From positions 151,718,945 to 151,782,944 of the forward strand of contig CM043950.1 in assembly GCA_014529385.2 (NCBI GenBank): a stretch of DNA of 64,000 nt, in the 5' to 3' direction. The notes under the pieces are model-generated. The model did not search any database. It saw nothing but the letters and a program-made list of their open reading frames with translations, and was not told where the DNA came from. Each line of letters starts with the position of its first letter. The stretch's first letter is position 1. This DNA comes from Adiantum capillus-veneris (taxonomy: Eukaryota > Streptophyta > Polypodiopsida > Polypodiales > Pteridaceae). The translations under genes were made by a program, and so were the position numbers. Below are positions 57,852 through 64,000 of the stretch, one piece after another.

Positions 57852-59012
57852 CCAGAAGGGTTTGTTGAGAAAGTCAAGGAAGATTGGGTATGCCAGTTGT
57901 TGAAGAGTCTTTATGGCTTAAAACAATCACCGAGGGCATGGTACCATGAATTCCACAAGTTTATGCTTTCTCAAGGCTATAAACGTAGTGAGTTCGATCA
58001 CTGTCTATATACAAAGAAGGCTAAGGATGGTAGTTGGCTGATCCTTATTTTGTATGTGGATGACATGTTGATTGCTGGCAAGCACTTGGAAGAAATTTCA
58101 GCTTTGAAGTCAAAGATGGCAAAATCGTTTGACATGAAAGACATGGGTGAGGCAAGTCATATACTTGGTATGCGCATTGAGAGAGACAGATCAAAGAAGT
58201 TGATTTGGTTATCTCAAACAAAGTATATTGACAAGGTTTTGCAACGTTTCAATATGGAGAAGGGAAAGGCACTGAGTGTTACATTGCCACCATATGTGAA
58301 ACTTAGCAAACAAGATTGTCCTCTCTCTGAGGAAGAATAGGCTGAAATGGATAAGATTCCATATGCGTCTGCAGTGGGTAGTTTGATGTATGCAATGATT
58401 GCTACTCACCCAGACATTGCATTTGCAGTGGGAGTAGTAAGTCGATACATGTCAAATCCAGGCAAGAAACATTGGGAGGCAGTGAAAGGAATATTGAGAT
58501 ACCTGAAAGCTACAAAGAGTATGCGTATATGCTATGGGAGTCAGGAGCTAAGTGTAAAGGGTTTTACAGACTCAGATTATGCAGGGGACTTAGACAACCG
58601 AAGGTGTACGTCAGGGTTTGTCTTTACATTGGCTGGTGGAGCAGTATCATGGCATTCTAGATTACAAGATTGTGTTACTCAGTCTACTACAGAGGCTGAA
58701 TATGTCGCAGCATCAGAGGCATGCCAAGAATCAATTTGGCTTAATCGACTAGTAACAGATTTGGGAATCAAAGAAGAAATGCCTGTGTTATATTGTGATA
58801 GTCAAAGTGCTATACAATTGGCTCGCAATCCAGTTTATCACTCAAAGACAAAGCATGTGGATGTGAAGTATCATTTCATCAGGGAAATGCTCGAGGATAA
58901 GCAACTTCAGCTTGTCAAAGTTCACACCACAGAAAATCCTGTTGATCTACTTACAAAAGGACTTCCCTCAGAGAGCTTTGCGCATTTTCGCAAGCAGTTA
59001 GGTGTAGGGTAG
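57852..59012 (+). pseudogene. Copia RT-RNase H, 3' portion
   Basis: Resumes with the RT text PEGFVEKVKEDWVCQL, then SLYGLKQSPRAWYHEFHKF and the active site ILYVDDMLIAG near 58,050. A TAG stop at 58,338-58,340 is followed by GSLMYAMIATHPDIAFAVG and RNase H: FTDSDYAGDLDNRR near 58,565, WHSRLQDCVTQSTTEAEY near 58,650, YCDSQSAIQLARNPVYHSKT near 58,790, ending at 59,012. It joins in frame with the 5' portion if the gypsy insert and one AGCAG copy are removed. Confidence 0.93.
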
Positions 59013-59298
59013 TACATCACTTCTCTACATCTTTTGTATATTAGCTCGTATAGTAGCTTCTCTCACACTTAAAGTACCACATTGGACTTTAAGTGGGAGG
59101 TTGTTGGGGTATAAAGCCCAATGTGGTCGCCCAGGTAAGTGGACGGGCCGCCAGGTATGTACACATAGTCTTTTGTAAAAACCTAATAAGAACTCACTAT
59201 GCTTTACACATTACAGTAGAGCGAGTTCACCATATCGTCGTGCTCTTCTTCTCGCACTCTCTCTCGCGTCACACTTCCGCTCGTACTCCTTCACTATC

Positions 59299-62110
59299 TT
59301 ATAGCCTCCCCCTAGCGTACACACTGTCTGGCCGTTCCGGTGGCCTTGCCCATAGGACCCGTGTCCTTACACAACTTTCCAGAAAAAACAAGACTAGGCA
59401 ACGTGCAATGGAGCAGGCTTTTATTTCTTCTCAAAGAGAGGGTGGTAGTAGCAATCCAGCCACTTCTTATGGTTCTGTTGCGAGTGGCAAAACTTATGTT
59501 CTTAATGCTTCTATTGGCAACAATTCGTCTTGAAATTTTGGTGATAAGGGCAAAAAAGATGCGTTGCCATTATTGTAAAGCTAATGATCACTTGATCAAG
59601 CAGTGTCCTAAGTTGAAGGCCAAAGAGGCTAAGAAGAAAGAGGGTGGTTTCACTGCAAATGCTGGTTCCACTACAAATGCAACCATTGTTGAGTCTTCTA
59701 GGAAAGGAGACTGTGATGTTGATGTTGCTGTAGAATGGGCTTTTAGTGCACAATGCACTTACAATCCTGTTGTCCGCATGATGCATGCATGTCAATTGCT
59801 GCAGATTCACATGTGTGTTATTTCAACAGTGGTGCTACAAAGCACATTACCGCACATCGTGAATTGTTCACCTCTATCGAGTCTGTCCCTCATGGGCATT
59901 CAGTCACTTGTGCCAACAATGCCTCTTATTCGGTTCAGGGGGTTGGAAAGATTGTGCATACTGCTGCAAATGGCAGTTCTTTCACACTTGTTGATGCACT
60001 TTATGTACCTGGGATCAAGAAGAATCTTTTGTCTGTATCTGCACTTGCTAGACTTGGACTTGTAGTCAAATTTGTGGATGATAGATGTATAGTTCATGTT
60101 CTCAGTTTTGGTGATGAAATTGTTGCATCTGGCCTTTTGTGCCATGAGATGTATAAGCTCACTTTGTATGACAAGTGTGGAGAAATTTTGCAAATGCAGT
60201 TGTGGATTCAAGGGTTGTTTCAAATGCAAAACTATGGCATGCACGTTTTGGGCATCTGAATTTTGCCAGTTTGCTACGTTTGAAAATATCTGATATGGTT
60301 GCTTCCTTGCCGCCTCTTGAAGCACCTGTCAAACATGTTTTTGAAGGCTGTATTTTGGTAAGATGCAGCATTCAAAGTTTCCAAAGGATGGTTCAGTTAG
60401 GGCCACAGGCAGGTTGCAGCTTGTGCATAGTGATGTTTGTGGGCCCATGCAAACTTCGTCCTTGGGCAATTACCTTTATTTCGTGACTTTCATTGGTGAT
60501 TACTCCAGGCATGCATGGGTATTTCCACTTAAAGCGAAGTCCGAAGTTTTTATGTGCTTCAAACAATTTCTGGCTATGGCTGAAAATGTATCAAAATGTA
60601 CTATGGGAACCCTCCGTTTCGATCTAGGGGGGGAGTATATGTCTCATGAATTGAATGCATTTCTAGCTAGTCGTGGGATAAAACACCAATGTACAGTGCC
60701 TTATACACCTCAGCAAAATGCTGTAGTTGAGAGGAAAAACAGGTCACTTATGAAAATGGCATTATGTATGGTCAAAAGTCAAGCTTTGCCGCATTCTTTT
60801 TGGCTTGAGGCCATCATGTGTGCCATGTATGTACTTAACAGGTGTCCTACGAAAGCTTTGCAATCTATTACTTTGCATATGAAGCATGGCATGCTAGAAA
60901 CCGTGTGCCATGTAAGAAGGCTTTTTATGGGTTGAAGCAATCTCCTCGTGCTTGGTATGAGAAAGCTGACACTCATTTGGTCAAACGAGGCTTTCATAAT
61001 AGTCCAACAGAAAGCACATTGTATGTAAAGCATGAGGGTGATGTACTTCTCATTGTGGTTCTTTATGTAGATGATTTGTTGATCACTGGACCAAATGAGA
61101 GACATATTGCTAAATTTAAGGCTGATTTGAATGCTACTTTCAGGATGAAAGATTTGGGGATGTTGCATCATTACTTGCTCATGCAGTTTAAGCAGTGTGA
61201 TGGCGGTATTGCCTTGTATCAGAAAAGTTACATAGAGACATCGCTATGTAAGTTTGGACTTGAGGATTGCAAACCTATTGCCACTCCCATGGAAACAGGT
61301 TTAAAATTGAGTCTTCATGATGCTGGTGATCCTGCAGATGTCACTCTTTACCAAACTATTGTTGGATGCCTCATTTATGTATGCAACACGAGGCCAGATA
61401 TTCAGTTTGTAGTCTCACAAGTCAGCAGATTTATGCATAGCCCAGGGTCTAAGCATTGGCAGGCTGTCAAGAGGATCTTTCGCTACCTCAATGGCACTTT
61501 ACATCTTGCCTTGTTTTATACCAAGGGGGGATCATTGCCGCCAAACTTACATGCTTTTTTGGACTCAGATTGGGCTGGTTGTTTTGACACACTTTTTTGG
61601 ACTCACATTGGGCACACGAGTGTTTTTGTTTCATGCTTGGCAGTTCATGTATATCATGGTTGGGCAAGAAGCAACCTACTATGGCCACTTCGAGTTGTGA
61701 ATCTGAGTAGAGGGCAGTCTACACAGCTACCGTTGAGTGTGTATGGCTCAGACGCCTTATGGCTTATTTGGGTGTTGAACAGGACACTGCCAACACTATC
61801 TACACTGATAGTCAAAGCGCATTGGCAGTTGCGAGGAACCCAATTTTTTCATGCTCGCACAAAGCACATTGAGGTGCATTACCACTATGTCAAGGAGAGG
61901 CTCTCAGCAGGAGATATCACCTTGCCTTATGTGCCAACACAAGACAACCTTGCAAATCTTTTCACAAAGGCATTGTCTCGTGAGAAGCTCGAAGCATTCC
62001 GCAAATCTTTGGGCTTACTCCCCTTTGTGAACCGATCATGTCCTCAGGGCATGTCACTTCCCTTTACTCATGTTCCAGCTCTCATTCACCACATCACTCC
62101 AGGGGGGATT
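59299..62110 (+). pseudogene. Older copia remnant: gag end, protease, integrase, RT end, RNase H
   Basis: Pieces in order: gag zinc knuckle CHYCKANDHLIKQC near 59,565; protease region CYFNSGATKHITAH near 59,815 (Asp of DSG changed to Asn); integrase GHLNFASLL near 60,250, DYSRHAWVFPLK near 60,500, FDLGGEYMSHELNAF near 60,620 and PYTPQQNAVVERKNRSL near 60,700. The frame then jumps at about 60,880-60,915 straight to AFYGLKQSPRAWY, so the front half of RT is deleted. RT active site LYVDDLLITG near 61,060. RNase H remnants follow to about 62,020 (TKHIEVHYHYVKERL near 61,865). Several frameshifts, for example near 60,260 and 61,600-61,740. A degraded gag start lies near 59,380. It is older than the copia element at 44,960, which is inserted just upstream. 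Confidence 0.9.
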
Positions 62111-62261
62111 TGTTACCATATACATGTGATAGTGATGTGTGTGAACACACTAGGACCATCGGGGCATTTATTCCCTCTTTAGGATGGTTTTTTCCTCCGT
62201 GCATTGTATATACGCCCATCACTCTAGGGTTATCTATCTTTCCATTGCACACTTAGTAACA
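62111..62261 (+). repeat. 3' LTR of the older copia remnant
   Basis: Begins tgttaccatatacatg right after a purine-rich tract (ccaggggggat) and ends acacttagtaaca. The inverted ends TGTTAC/GTAACA mark an LTR of about 151 bp. No matching 5' LTR was found in the window. Confidence 0.7.
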
Positions 62262-62276
62262 CACTCTATGTGTGCC

Positions 62277-64000
62277 TTGAGCTTCCTTCATCTTCTCCAA
62301 GCTGTGTGTGTTTTCCTGCAACGCTAATTCCAACAACATGGCCAATGGGTAAGTAGGGTGCAACCCATCATGATGATGCACATTTGAATACATTTGACAG
62401 GTTTCACAAGAGTCCACAAAGTGAGATACATCTTTATACATACCTTGCCACCAATACCTCTCTTTCATTTTAGTAAAGGTGGCCCATACACCTCTATGTC
62501 CAGCATAAAGACTCTCATGAAACTTTTTCATAATCTCATTTTTAACGTCCTTATCATTCACAACTCTCAATGACATTCCATTTCTTTGTTTTGGACACTT
62601 CCATAAGTACCCATCTTTCAAAAAGTATCCATAGGCCTTTCTTCATATTCTTTTGAACTCTTGATCAGTCGACCCTTCTTGCCTTGTCAAAGTGCTTAAA
62701 TAGAAGACACATGCACCCAGAACCTTCGAACGTGAGTTACATTAATACATGTCTCCTTCATTCTTTGAATTACATCAATCTTTGTAGGACAACGCCTTCT
62801 ACCATATGGCCCGTATATATGGCCCACAATAAGAGCTTAGCTCACACCAAACACTGACTTTTGCTCAGACAAGGTAAGGTTCACTTCTTCCAATCTTGAC
62901 AAGATCTTATCACAATCATTGATATGGTTTGCCACATAGTTGCGGCACCCCTTGAGTCCAGAGCCACATCTATATCACTTACATCACATCCTTTGATTGG
63001 CACATCATCAAGAAAGGTCATTGTAATTTGTGATATGATTTCACATAGGACTTTGTTCATACCATTCATCATATGTGCAACTGAATTAGTTGCTCCTTGA
63101 GGTACGGTATACATCCTTACCAAACCCAAAGGTGTTCTCATGGTAGTCACATCCCTGCTTTCCATTGCTAGTTGGAATTGATCATACCCTAAGTACAAAT
63201 CCCCCATAGAATATATTGCCCTTCCTGCGAATGCCTCTGCAAACTCATCTACAACTAGCCCTGTATCCACATTTCTGATTGTCACCTTATTTACAAGCTG
63301 CATATCCTAAATAAAGCTAAAAGAATCATTTTTCTTTGGAACTATGAGCCATCTGTTTGAATATGGAGCACAAGAAGGGTCCAAAATACCCATCTTGATC
63401 TTTTCATTAAGCAACTCAATGGTTTTGGTAAATGGGCCTTTGGAACCGGAATAGGCCTCAAGTTCCAATGTACATGAGGGATAGTGAAGATCACCATAGG
63501 AGAAACAATGGATGGATTAACAGACTCTATCTCATGCGGCTCAAATGCAAAAGCCTTTCCATGTTTGGCAAGCATTTCTTCAAAGCATACTCTTTCAACA
63601 TCTGTCAAACTGTCCTTGCAACCAAACTTTAACTCCTTCAAAGTATCATGTGTAAACTTATGTCCAATATTGCTTGGTTCACAAAGACTAGGTTGCAAAG
63701 CAGATCGATCCATCTTATCCATACAGTCTTTTGGTAGAGGTAATGACATTGGTTTCACTTTCTTTGCCACAGGCCTATACTTGGTCTCCACTCATACATC
63801 AACACCTTGAGCATTTTTGAAATCCTCAACGACTTTGTACATTTCTATTGAGCGTACTTTCACGACCTCACTTCCCATATGCAAATTTCAATCGATTAAA
63901 GACTCCAAGTCTTCATAGTATCCACAAAGGAACACTCATCAAACACACCTACAATGCATTCACCATCTTCTAGAAAAACAGTCATCTTCAAACCTCTTTG
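62277..64000 (-). pseudogene. Divergent Ty3/gypsy pol remnant (minus strand, runs off right edge)
   Basis: On the minus strand: a linker and RT N-terminal part (63,791-63,342, KYRPVAKKVKPMSLPLP, VHWNLRPIPVPK), then RT (63,303-62,881: VVDEFAEAFAGRAIYSMGDL, TMRTPLGLVRMYTVPQGATN, active site TFLDDVPIKG near 63,000), then after a gap the integrase zinc domain (62,621-62,277: HESLYAGHRG ... CETCQMY). A frameshift near 63,385 and TAG near 63,305 break it, and RNase H is lost. The FLDDVPIKG active site and YTVPQGATNS box differ from the FGLTNAP/DDILIYS boxes of usual plant gypsy elements. They recall, from memory, a lineage common in fungi. More of the element lies beyond the right edge. Confidence 0.82.

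Larger units (their letters stand above)
44960..59293 (+). mobile_element. Complete Ty1/copia element, interrupted by a nested gypsy element
   Basis: Two 192-bp LTRs (44,960-45,151 and 59,102-59,293) begin TGTTGG and end TTCA. They differ at 8 positions (about 4%). The flanks are ctatc at 44,955-44,959 and ctatc at 59,294-59,298, a 5-bp target duplication. The primer site tggtatcagagc at 45,154-45,165 matches initiator tRNA-Met. A purine-rich tract (aagtgggagg) precedes the 3' LTR. The coding frame is split by the gypsy element at 49,066-57,846. Without the insert the element is about 5.5 kb. Confidence 0.97.

Overview
This window is nuclear DNA of a land plant and is dominated by mobile elements. 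The evidence is LTR retrotransposons with initiator-tRNA-Met primer sites, a PPR-type organelle protein gene, GT-AG introns, plant-style microsatellites and heavily nested repeats. I cannot name the species. The divergent elements would fit a seed-free plant such as a fern or lycophyte, but that is inference. The only convincing ordinary host gene is an intron-poor pentatricopeptide-repeat (PPR) gene on the minus strand at 32.8-34.3 kb.

Layout. 0-2 kb: minus-strand Ty3/gypsy gag-protease remnant. 2-6 kb: an acidic ORF of unknown origin, then noncoding DNA. 6.3-8.3 kb: a dead Ty3/gypsy pol on the plus strand. 8.3-11.4 kb: unrecognised decayed DNA with a short copia integrase scrap and an almost loop-free 80-bp palindrome. 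11.46-30.39 kb: a tandem array of about 565-bp units, split in two by a 10.66-kb DNA transposon at 18,273-28,934. 34.67-39.1 kb: a LINE with ORF1 and ORF2. 39.0-40.0 kb: microsatellites, duplicated Helitron-like termini and a copia gag scrap. 40.4-41.0 kb: a SWIM-like zinc-finger remnant. 41.2-44.2 kb: a second minus-strand Ty3/gypsy remnant of the same family as at 0-2 kb. 44,960-59,293: a complete copia element with 192-bp LTRs and a CTATC target duplication. It carries a younger complete Ty3/gypsy element nested in its reverse-transcriptase gene (49,066-57,846, about 1.6-kb LTRs, AGCAG duplication). 59.3-62.26 kb: an older copia remnant with a 3' LTR. 62.27-64 kb: a minus-strand Ty3 remnant of an unusual lineage.

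The most interesting object is the 10.66-kb transposon inside the satellite array. It has near-identical 20-bp terminal inverted repeats and an 8-bp target duplication, which can be checked against an unoccupied copy of the repeat. It carries a four-exon transposase-like gene, now broken by one indel at a G run, one further frameshift and two stops. About 140 bp downstream, with its own TATA box, lies a 298-codon histone H3-like gene. That gene starts with the canonical H3 residues MARTKQTA, continues with a tail of about 190 residues unlike H3, and ends in a divergent but full-length H3 histone fold with several CENH3-like positions. Three in-frame stops interrupt it. The convergent minus-strand half has two to three unrecognised open genes, and between the two halves lie four long hairpins spaced about 535 bp apart. 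I know of no described DNA transposon superfamily that carries its own H3/CENH3-like histone. This is the candidate undescribed system.

Functional reading (inference): the element may have encoded a transposase plus a chromatin protein, and perhaps further accessory factors, to act on or hide in host chromatin. This copy is decayed on its plus-strand side, and the stops look like C-to-T decay, as expected of methylated repeats.
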